A DNA stretch of 64,000 nucleotides, from NCBI RefSeq assembly GCF_002930645.1, contig NZ_PSNW01000003.1, forward strand, positions 372,001-436,000, read 5' to 3'. The translations under genes were made by a program, and so were the position numbers. This document shows positions 10,073 through 17,262 of the stretch, one piece after another. Within the stretch, counting starts at the first letter, position 1. Every line of letters starts with the position of its first letter. The notes under the pieces were generated by a model. It was not told the origin of the DNA and ran no database searches. It saw nothing but the letters and a program-made list of their open reading frames with translations. Source of the DNA: Solimonas fluminis. GTDB lineage: Bacteria > Pseudomonadota > Gammaproteobacteria > Nevskiales > Nevskiaceae.

Positions 10073-10453
10073 TCACGCGCTGGGTTTCCGGAAGACGTAA
10101 TGCCTCGACAGCCGGTAATTGGACAGCAGCGCCGCCGCCGTGCCGGCCAGGTAGGGCCATAGCAGGCCCCGCTCCGCTCCCGCCGCCGTCACGCAGCCCA
10201 GGAACACGGCATAGTTCACCGCGCAACCCAGGCTCTGCACGCCGAGATAGCGCAGGCCTTCGCCCAGGGGCCGCCCCCCGGAACCGAAGGTGAACCAGCG
10301 GTTGCCCGCCCAGGTCACGCCGACCGCGGCGAGGAAGGCCAGCAGCCGCGCCAGCCACCAGGCCTTGCCGGCGCCTTGCACCAGCAGGAAGAATACCGCG
10401 GCGTCGACGACGAATCCGGCACCGCCCACCAGGGAGAATCTCAGGAATGCCAT
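10073..10453 (-). CDS. GtrA family membrane protein
   Basis: A 126-residue protein with four hydrophobic segments and the GtrA pattern: FSLVGGAGFVVDAAVFFLL at the N-terminus, GNRWFTF in the middle and a basic NYRLSRHYVF near the end. GtrA-like proteins are proposed to flip undecaprenyl-phosphate-linked sugars, working with the adjacent GT2. ATG 10453 was chosen because it begins right before the conserved first helix. It is divergent from the gene at 10556. Confidence 0.88.
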   Translation of the reverse strand: MAFLRFSLVGGAGFVVDAAVFFLLVQGAGKAWWLARLLAFLAAVGVTWAGNRWFTFGSGGRPLGEGLRYLGVQSLGCAVNYAVFLGCVTAAGAERGLLWPYLAGTAAALLSNYRLSRHYVFRKPSA

Positions 10454-10555
10454 GGACGGACCGGTCGGAGACGCAGCGCACAGTATCGCCCGTCGCGGCG
10501 TGACGGAATACCCAGCCAGACATACGGCATGCCCCGCCGGAAGACTCCACATTCC

Positions 10556-12325
10556 ATGACCTCCTCCGCACCGGGCCGAGCCCTGGCCCTGCTGGTCGCC
10601 ACGCTGATGATGGCCGTTGCCCTGGCACGGTCGGCGCCCACCAACCTCGATCGCCTGGCCCAGGCGGACCTGTCGAATCCCGACAGCTACTACAACCTCG
10701 TGGTGCTGCTGGACCGCACGCCGGAACACGGGCACCGCTTCGTGGCGCGCGACAACGCCCCCCTGGGCAGCTGGGTCCACTGGACCGAACCCTACACCTG
10801 GACGCTGTGGCAGCTGCACCGGCCGCTGCGCGCCGCCGGCCTGGCCGAGGAGCCGGCACTGCGCTTCGCCGGCGGCGCGCTGAGCCTGCTGGGCATGCTG
10901 GCGGTGGCCTTCTTCACCGCCCTGGCGGTGTCCTCGGTGGGCACGCGGCGCACCGCCATGATCAGCGGCCTGGCGCTGGCCGCCTGCATTCCGCTGCATG
11001 CCTACGGCAACCTGCTGCAGATCACCCACCACGTCTTCATGCTGGTGCCGCTGGCCGCGGCGGCGGCCTGCCTGCTGCGCGGCACGCCGGCGGCACGCCC
11101 GGGACTCGACCTGCTCGGCGGCGGCCTGCTGGCGCTGGGCTGGTGGATCTCCCCGGAGGCGATGCCCTTCGTCGTCGGGCTGGTCTACCTGCGCATCGCC
11201 GCCCGCCTGCAGGGCCTCGCACCGGCGCTGTGGCTGATCGCGCCGGGCCTGTTCGGCGTCACCCTGCTGGCCTGGTGGCTCGACCCGCCGCCGCCGACCT
11301 TCCCGGCCTGGACCCTGGACCGCATGAGCCTGGCCTGGCTGCTGCTGGCGGGGCTGCTGGCCGCGATGCCGCTGCTGGCCGAAGCCTGCACGCGGCGCGG
11401 CCTGTCGCCGGGCCGCAGCTTCGTGCTCGTGGCCGCCGCCTCGGCGGCCGCGATGCTGGCCTGGACGCTGGCCGTCCCGGGCGTGCGCGCCGGGCCGTCC
11501 GGCCTGATCCCGGAGGAACTGAAGGCGCTGTGGTGGAACCAGATCGTGGAACTGCAGTCCGCGCACCGGCCGCACCAGTGGATGGCCTACTTCGCATTGC
11601 CGCTGGCCGGAGCCCTGGCCGCCGGCCACCGCGCCTGGCGCGAGCGCAGCCTCTGGCTGGCAGCGCTGGCCTTCATGTCGCTGGCCTACGGACTGCTGGG
11701 CGTCTGGCACCTGCGCATGGGCGCGGCCGCAGGCGTGGCCGGAGCACTGGCCTTCGGCATCGGGCTCGGCGGGCTGCGCGGCTTCGGCGACACCGACGAA
11801 AGCCTGTCCCGGCGCCGCCAGGCCGGCGTCTTCCTGCTGACCGTGTTCCCGGCGCTGCAGCTGGCTGCCACCGTGACGCTGGCCTCGCTATGGCCACCAC
11901 CGCCGCAGGAAAAGCACTGCAGCCTGGCCAGCGTCGCGCCGGTGCTCCAGCAGATTCCGCCGGCGACCTTCCTGGCGCCCGTCTTCAGCGGCTCGGAACT
12001 GCTCTACCGGACGCATCACCGCATCATCACCGGGCCTTATCATCACAACGTGGAAGGCCTGCTCGACAACTACCGTGCCTGGCTCTACACCGGCACCGAC
12101 AGCCCGCCGGAAATCTTCGCGCGGCGCGGGGTCGGCTACGTGCTGGGCTGCACCCACTACCAGAACGAACTGCGCGGCCGCGCCGGCCGGCGCACGCTGA
12201 TGGAACGCGTCGCCGACGGCGACGTGCCGGCCTGGCTGCAGGCCCAACCCTGGCCCCCCGGCACCGAGACGGAATGGCGCCTGTACCGCGTCGGCATGCC
12301 CGGGCCCGCAACGGCGGCCCCCTGA
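10556..12325 (+). CDS. Polytopic membrane protein, possibly GT-C glycosyltransferase-like
   Basis: A 589-residue protein with an N-terminal hydrophobic segment, then a polar loop (residues about 27-90) with the LGSWVHWTEPYTWTLWQLHR segment, about ten membrane helices, and a C-terminal soluble domain with GPYHHNVEGLLDNYRAW. The architecture of an acidic first loop followed by many helices resembles lipid-linked-sugar-dependent GT-C enzymes, but I see no decisive catalytic motif, so the function is unknown. The genomic link to GtrA/GT2 on the opposite strand supports an envelope glycan role. The start could also be ATG 10526-10531; 10556 best places the first helix. Confidence 0.68.
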   Translation: MTSSAPGRALALLVATLMMAVALARSAPTNLDRLAQADLSNPDSYYNLVVLLDRTPEHGHRFVARDNAPLGSWVHWTEPYTWTLWQLHRPLRAAGLAEEPALRFAGGALSLLGMLAVAFFTALAVSSVGTRRTAMISGLALAACIPLHAYGNLLQITHHVFMLVPLAAAAACLLRGTPAARPGLDLLGGGLLALGWWISPEAMPFVVGLVYLRIAARLQGLAPALWLIAPGLFGVTLLAWWLDPPPPTFPAWTLDRMSLAWLLLAGLLAAMPLLAEACTRRGLSPGRSFVLVAAASAAAMLAWTLAVPGVRAGPSGLIPEELKALWWNQIVELQSAHRPHQWMAYFALPLAGALAAGHRAWRERSLWLAALAFMSLAYGLLGVWHLRMGAAAGVAGALAFGIGLGGLRGFGDTDESLSRRRQAGVFLLTVFPALQLAATVTLASLWPPPPQEKHCSLASVAPVLQQIPPATFLAPVFSGSELLYRTHHRIITGPYHHNVEGLLDNYRAWLYTGTDSPPEIFARRGVGYVLGCTHYQNELRGRAGRRTLMERVADGDVPAWLQAQPWPPGTETEWRLYRVGMPGPATAAP

Positions 12326-12326
12326 C

Positions 12327-13166
12327 ATGACGACCTATGCCATCGGCGACGTGCAGGGCTGCCATGAACCGCTGCGGCAGCTGCTGGAACGGCTGCGCTT
12401 CGACCCGGCGGCGGACCGCCTGATCTTCCTCGGCGACCTGGTCAACCGCGGCCCGCAGTCGGCGGAGGTGCTGCGCTTCGTGCGCGGGCTGGGCGACCGC
12501 GCCGTCAACGTGCTGGGCAACCACGACCTGCACCTGCTGGCGGTAGCCGCCCGCGGCGACAAGGCCGGACGCAAGGACAGCTTCCAGGACGTGCTCGATG
12601 CCCCGGACCGCGAGGACTTGCTGGGCTGGCTCAGCCGCTGCCCGCTGGCCTACGAGGATCCGGAAACCGGCGTCCTGGCCGTGCACGCCGGCGTCGCCCC
12701 GCAGTGGACCCGCAGCAAGCTGCTGGCGCTGGCACGCGAGGCCGCCGACCGGATCTCCGGCCCCGATGCCGGCGAGTTCTACGCCCACATGTACGGCGAC
12801 GATCCCGACCTGTGGCGCGGCAGCCTCAAGGGCTGGAAGCGCCTGCGCTTCATCGTGAACTGCTTCACGCGCATCCGCTATTGCGACGCCGAAGGGCGGA
12901 TCGACACCCGCTACAAGGGCGCGCCCGGGACCCAGCCGGCGCACCTGCGGCCCTGGTTCGAAGCCGAAGGGCGGCGCACGGCGCAGGACACCATCGTCTT
13001 CGGCCACTGGTCGACGCTGGGCCGGGTCGGCTGGAGCAACGGCAAGGCGATGGGGCTGGATACCGGCTGCGTCTGGGGCGGCCGCCTGACGGCGCTGAAC
13101 CTGCAGACCGGCGAGCTGACCGGCTGCGCCTGCCCCGGCGCGATGCGGCCGGGCGTGGACGCATAG
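12327..13166 (+). CDS. apaH: Symmetrical bis(5'-nucleosyl)-tetraphosphatase ApaH
   Basis: A 279-residue enzyme that cleaves Ap4A to two ADP and can remove Np4 caps from RNA. It has the metallophosphatase motifs GDVQGC (7-12), GDLVNRGP (36-43) and GNHD (64-67), plus VHAGV and GHWSTLGR. Length matches the family. It starts 1 nt after the upstream membrane-protein gene stops, suggesting one transcript, but the two are not known partners. Confidence 0.96.
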   Translation: MTTYAIGDVQGCHEPLRQLLERLRFDPAADRLIFLGDLVNRGPQSAEVLRFVRGLGDRAVNVLGNHDLHLLAVAARGDKAGRKDSFQDVLDAPDREDLLGWLSRCPLAYEDPETGVLAVHAGVAPQWTRSKLLALAREAADRISGPDAGEFYAHMYGDDPDLWRGSLKGWKRLRFIVNCFTRIRYCDAEGRIDTRYKGAPGTQPAHLRPWFEAEGRRTAQDTIVFGHWSTLGRVGWSNGKAMGLDTGCVWGGRLTALNLQTGELTGCACPGAMRPGVDA

Positions 13167-13287
13167 CCGCCGGATGCAAGCCCCGTTCCCGCGCGCCGGC
13201 GGGCTACCGCTTTGCCCCTGCTTTCTCTACTCTGCGGCCGAACGCCTCCCGATTCCTTCCATCAGCCAATCCCATCCGCTGGAAGGA

Positions 13288-13351
13288 CACGCGGTGCAAA
13301 GCGGTCCGGGGCCGGGCATGCTCATTGGGCGGCCCGGGAACCGCAGGCGTG
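13288..13351 (+). promoter_or_regulatory. Putative structured 5' leader of the TadE-TadG block
   Basis: The RNA could form an outer stem (13288-13292 with 13347-13351), then an 8-nt single strand holding GCAAA, then a stem of 10 bp with a small bulge (13301-13310 with 13333-13344). It ends 19 nt before the first TadE start. GCAAAGC at 13296-13302 recalls part of the class I c-di-GMP riboswitch core, but the companion GGCAAACC is not seen. Low confidence; structure was judged by eye. Confidence 0.35.
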
Positions 13352-13370
13352 ACACCTACGCACGGTACGG

Positions 13371-13922
13371 ATGAGCACTATGTCCCTCATGCACAGACAA
13401 CGCGGAGCAACGGCGGTCGAGTACGCGCTCGTGTTCCCGGTGTTCTTCCTGCTGTTCTACGGCATGCTGACCTACGGCCTGATCTTCATGATGCGCCTCA
13501 ATCTCCAGCATTCCGCCGAGGAGGGCGCGCGCGCGGCCCTGCGGCACCAGCGCCTGCCGGCCGGCAACACCGAAAGCCCGGCGCCCTCGCAGCTCGAGCT
13601 GCGGCGCCGCCAGGCCGAGACCGTGGCCGCCTCGCACAGCAGCTGGATCAATACCTGGAAGCCGGGGCTGCTGCAGATCCAGGCCCGGATCTGCAAGGCC
13701 GACGCCGCCACCGACAATGCCGCGCAGTGCCCGACCGGCTCCAGCGTCACGGATTGCGACATCCTGCCAGGCTGCCAGGTGGTGGTGACCATGAGCTACC
13801 CCTACGCCGCCCATGCCAACGGGCCGGCGCTGCCGGCATTGCCCGGCTTCGGCCTGATGATCCCCAACTACCTCACCGCGCAGGGCCGCATCCTGCTCGA
13901 CGGCCGGGCGCTGGACCTATGA
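13371..13922 (+). CDS. TadE-like minor pseudopilin
   Basis: A 183-residue protein with an N-terminal basic stretch, QRGATAVEYALVFPVFFLL (Gly then Glu at +5), one membrane helix, and a periplasmic domain with Cys residues (CKADAA, QCPTG, DCDILPGC) that may form disulfides. TadE-like proteins are minor pilins processed by CpaA and needed for Flp pilus assembly. The start may instead be ATG 13380, which has a better placed GGATGAG; ATG 13371 is reported. It overlaps the next gene by 4 nt. Confidence 0.85.
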   Translation: MSTMSLMHRQRGATAVEYALVFPVFFLLFYGMLTYGLIFMMRLNLQHSAEEGARAALRHQRLPAGNTESPAPSQLELRRRQAETVAASHSSWINTWKPGLLQIQARICKADAATDNAAQCPTGSSVTDCDILPGCQVVVTMSYPYAAHANGPALPALPGFGLMIPNYLTAQGRILLDGRALDL

Positions 13923-14422
13923 AGACGATGCGCCGGCCTTTCCCCAAGGCACAGCGGGGCGCCTCGGCGATGGAGTTCGCCCTGGTCCTGCCCGTGTTCC
14001 TGCTGATCCTCTACGGCCTGATCACCTTCGGCGCCGCGTTCTACACGCAGCTGGCGGTGTCGCGCGCGGCGGAGGACGGCGCACGCGCCGCCATCCAGCC
14101 CGGCATCACCAACGACATGATCAAGGCCGAGGTGATCAACTCCCTGGCCACCTCGTCCATTGCCCCGCGCGCGCAGAACACCAGCTTCACCACGCGCCGC
14201 GACTGGCTCAACACGCAGGTCAAGCCCTCGCGTGTCACCGTGGTGCGCAATACCGCCTGCAACGGTGCCGGCAGCACCGGTGCGGTCAGCATCACCGTGG
14301 ACTTCCCCTACGACAACGCGGCCGGCACGCGCATCCTGCCCTCGATCACGATCCCGGCCATCGGCGATATCGACGGCTGGATGCCCAAGAAGCTGGTGAG
14401 CTGCGCCACGGCCCAGATCTAA
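13919..14422 (+). CDS. TadE/TadF-like minor pseudopilin
   Basis: A 167-residue protein with QRGASAMEFALVLPVFLLIL: a Gly followed by Glu at +5 starts a single N-terminal membrane helix. The rest is a small extracytoplasmic domain with two Cys residues. It matches the TadE-like family of minor pilins. Its ATG overlaps the upstream stop as ATGA, so the two TadE-like proteins are probably made together. Confidence 0.88.
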   Translation: MKTMRRPFPKAQRGASAMEFALVLPVFLLILYGLITFGAAFYTQLAVSRAAEDGARAAIQPGITNDMIKAEVINSLATSSIAPRAQNTSFTTRRDWLNTQVKPSRVTVVRNTACNGAGSTGAVSITVDFPYDNAAGTRILPSITIPAIGDIDGWMPKKLVSCATAQI

Positions 14423-14437
14423 CGCGAGAGGTCCATC

Positions 14438-16474
14438 GTGCCACGCCCATCCATCACCGCCCCCTCGCTCTCCGCCCGCCGGCAGCAGGGCTCCATCGTC
14501 ATCTTCGCGGCGCTGGGCCTGAGCCTGGCGGTGATCCTGCTGTCGATCGCCGACATGGGCTTCCTGTACTTCTACAAGCGCGAGTACCAGAAGGCCGCGG
14601 ACCTCGCCGCCATGGCCGGTGCCCGCAGCCTGCACCTGAGCTGCGCCACCGCGCGCACCACGGGCATCGCCAACGCCAACCAGAACCTGGGCGGCCGCAA
14701 CCACAACACCCCGGTGCTGGAATGCGGCCATTGGGACGGCCGCCGCGACGTCGCCTTCGACCCGGACGCCGACACGGAAGACCTGAACGCCGTGCGCGCC
14801 ACCATCTCCGGCATCCCGCCGCGCTTCCTGCCGTTCATCAAGAGCCATACGCTGACCGCGCGGGCGATCGCCATCGCCAACCAGCCGCTGGCGCAGCTGC
14901 GCATCCGCAGCACGCTGGCCACCGTCAACCCCGGCCAGGGCACGCTGCTCAACGCCGTGGTCGGCGGCCTGCTCGGCGGCAGCCTGAACCTCAGCGCCGG
15001 TGCCTGGGACGGCCTGGTGCACACCGACCTCAACCTGCTCAACTACCTCGACGCCCTGGCGCTGAATCTCGGCCTGGACGTGGGCGACTACGACAGCGTG
15101 CTCGACACCGAAGTCTCGCTCGGCACCCTGCTGGGCGTCGCCGCCACGGCGCTGCAGCAGGGCGGCGGCAGCGGCGGCACCGCCAACATCGATGCCTCCC
15201 TGCTGGGCCTGCAGAACCTGCTCGGCGCCAACCTGCCGGGCATGTCGCCGCTGATCCGCCTGGGCGACCTGCTCAACATCCAGACCGGCACGCCCGAGTC
15301 CGGCCTGGATACGAACCTGAACCTGTTCCAGCTGATCCAGGGCAGCGTGCAGCTGGCCAACAAGAACTGCGTGGCCTGCGCCAACCTGCCCATCAACATC
15401 CCCGGCGTGGTCGGCGCCAACGTGCGCGTGCGCGTGATCGAGTCGCCGCAGCTCTCCGCCATCGGCAACCCCGAACGCGCCCGCCTCGATCCGCTCGGCG
15501 AGGACCGCATCTACGTCCGCACCGCGCAGGTACGCACGCTGATCTCGGTGGACCTGCCCAACCTGACGGGCCTCATCACGCCGCTGCTGAACGACACCGT
15601 GGTCGGCAGCGTGGCCAACGTGGTGAACGACCTGCTGTCGCTGAACCTGCTCGGCGTGCTGGGCTGGCTGCTGCCGATCCCCACCGAGCGCGATGTGATC
15701 GACATCCTGGTGCTGCCGACGCCGCGCCTGGACGTGAACATCGACGCCGGCGGCGGCCGCGCCTACGTCAGCGACTATTCCTGCGCCAACGAGCCGGACA
15801 AGTCGCTGACCGTGCCCACCTACACCGCCGCGGCCGAACTGCGCGTCGGCAACATGGGCACCACGGCCGCCGACGCCGCCACCAAGGTCTTCGCCTCCAG
15901 CGCCCCGCCCACCGTGGACCCGGTACCGGTGCTCGACATCGGCACCCGCCGCGTGCGCCAGATCTGCCTGCTGGGCCTGTGCTCCACCACCTGGCTGCGC
16001 GCCGACGGCGGCTGGGACAGCGACAAGAGCAAGTCCAAGCGCAACGCCTTCGTCGGCGGCGGCATCGGCCTGAAGGCCGACCTGCCCATCGCCAGCACCA
16101 ACACCACCCAGGTCTACACCCAGCCGCCGGCCGGTGGCCTGCCGAAGGTCGGCGAGGATCCGGCCTACAAGAGCGTCACCTCCTCCAACATCGTCAACAG
16201 CCTGCGCAACACCCTGCTGGGCCTGCAGCTGCAGTTCTACCAGCCCTCCGGCGGCGGCATCGGCGGCAGTGGCCTGGGCAACGTGGTGTTCCTGGTCGGC
16301 AGCGTGGTCAACACCCTGGTCTCCACCCTCACCACGGCGATCAACGCCGTCCTGGGTCCGCTGCTGGACCCGCTGGTGAACCTGCTGCTGGAACAGCTGG
16401 GCGTGGACCTCAACAAGGTGGAAGTGGGCGCCAACCTCAGCTGCAGCGGCGGCGGCGCGACGCTGGTCGACTGA
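14438..16474 (+). CDS. TadG-like pilus assembly protein
   Basis: A 678-residue protein. After a basic start it has QQGSIVIFAALGLSLAVILLSIADMG, a TadG/DUF2134-type membrane helix, then YQKAADLAAMAGAR, typical of the TadG family. The long extracytoplasmic part is Leu/Asn/Gly-rich with repeated NLL and GLL motifs; I see no von Willebrand factor A MIDAS motif, which some TadG proteins have. The start is GTG 14438, preceded by GAGAGG. It ends the second Tad block. Confidence 0.8.
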   Translation: MPRPSITAPSLSARRQQGSIVIFAALGLSLAVILLSIADMGFLYFYKREYQKAADLAAMAGARSLHLSCATARTTGIANANQNLGGRNHNTPVLECGHWDGRRDVAFDPDADTEDLNAVRATISGIPPRFLPFIKSHTLTARAIAIANQPLAQLRIRSTLATVNPGQGTLLNAVVGGLLGGSLNLSAGAWDGLVHTDLNLLNYLDALALNLGLDVGDYDSVLDTEVSLGTLLGVAATALQQGGGSGGTANIDASLLGLQNLLGANLPGMSPLIRLGDLLNIQTGTPESGLDTNLNLFQLIQGSVQLANKNCVACANLPINIPGVVGANVRVRVIESPQLSAIGNPERARLDPLGEDRIYVRTAQVRTLISVDLPNLTGLITPLLNDTVVGSVANVVNDLLSLNLLGVLGWLLPIPTERDVIDILVLPTPRLDVNIDAGGGRAYVSDYSCANEPDKSLTVPTYTAAAELRVGNMGTTAADAATKVFASSAPPTVDPVPVLDIGTRRVRQICLLGLCSTTWLRADGGWDSDKSKSKRNAFVGGGIGLKADLPIASTNTTQVYTQPPAGGLPKVGEDPAYKSVTSSNIVNSLRNTLLGLQLQFYQPSGGGIGGSGLGNVVFLVGSVVNTLVSTLTTAINAVLGPLLDPLVNLLLEQLGVDLNKVEVGANLSCSGGGATLVD

Positions 16475-16511
16475 GGGCGTTCGTCCTTCGACCGGCCCAG
16501 GGCGAACGCCC
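16475..16511 (+). terminator. Hairpin after the TadG-like gene
   Basis: A perfect 9-bp stem (16475-16483 with 16503-16511) immediately follows the stop codon, with a 19-nt loop. No strong T-run follows, so it may stabilise the 3' end or act as a weak terminator. Confidence 0.45.
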
Positions 16512-17212
16512 AGGTCCGCCTCTCGCGTCCCCTCTTCTCCTGCCCCTCCCCCGCAAGCGGAGAGGGGTTGTGCTTTTCTCTGGCCTGGCAGCAACGGGCC
16601 GAAGGACCTTCGGAATCGCCCTTGCGGACCCCTGATGGGCGTGGGCGAATGCGGTTGACGCGGGGGTCCCAATGTCCGAGTGCTGCGCGGGAGCCGGATG
16701 CAGGGTCGAGCCGGACAGGATGTCCGGCCGAGGGACCTCGGGCCAGGAATATCGTCACTCGCAGCGTGGGGGCCCCGCGCAGTGGAGATCCTGGCGTCGC
16801 GAGGGGCGGGCAGCGGGAAGCCGGCCCGGCTTGTACAGGCTCGGACGAAGCAGGTAACGGACCCGGCCCGTCGCCGTCGCCACCCACGCAGGTTGCCCCG
16901 CCCAAGCGGGGCCGCGCGAACTCCGGGGGCGCTTTCCTTTGGTTACTTTTCTTCGCCTGGAGCGCCTGCTGTTGATGCGCAAACAAGGAAAAGCAACTCG
17001 CCCTTGGGCGAAACCAAGCTTCAAGGAACCACCGCTTCTGACCGGCGTCGTCGCCGGCACCACCGCTTGGCTTCTACAGCAAAGCGGCGCCCCTCACCCC
17101 GGCAACTGCTCCATGCGTTGCCCTACCTCAGGCATCCATGCCCTCGCCAAGCCTCTCCCCGCAAGCGGGGAGAGGGAGCAGCCGCGCGAGATCACCCATG
17201 CATGGGGTGCTG
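16512..17212. repeat. Non-coding island of short palindromes
   Basis: About 700 nt without a credible gene; open frames here have no recognisable product. It holds several hairpins: a CTCCC/GCGGAGAGGGG palindrome near 16543-16567, a CCGGACA-GGA-TGTCCGG palindrome at 16711-16727, and the perfect palindrome at 17152-17175. It also contains GATCCTGGCGTCG, which recurs at 49587-49599, and a TTTGGTTACTTTTCTTCGCC tract similar to repeats seen in other proteobacterial genomes. It looks like a site where dispersed repeats have accumulated. Confidence 0.7.
17152..17175. repeat. CTCTCCCC-type palindrome (perfect 11-bp stem)
   Basis: Arms 17152-17162 and 17165-17175 are perfectly complementary, with AA between. 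Related palindromes occur at 16543-16567, 29394-29421 and 35028-35057, all between genes. REP-like in form. Confidence 0.75.
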
Positions 17213-17245
17213 CACAAAGAAAAGCCCCCGACTAGCGGGGGCTTT
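17213..17245 (-). terminator. Intrinsic terminator of the MMPL-type gene
   Basis: A 10-bp stem (17221-17230 with 17236-17245), loop of 5 nt, followed on the minus strand by TTTTCTTTG. It lies just after the stop at 17263. Confidence 0.85.
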
Positions 17246-17262
17246 GCCATTCAAGCGCTACC

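Noticed and set aside
13868-16672. A 934-codon open frame on the minus strand
   Set aside because: It is antisense to the TadE/TadG genes; composition is that of a high-GC shadow frame and no family is recognised.
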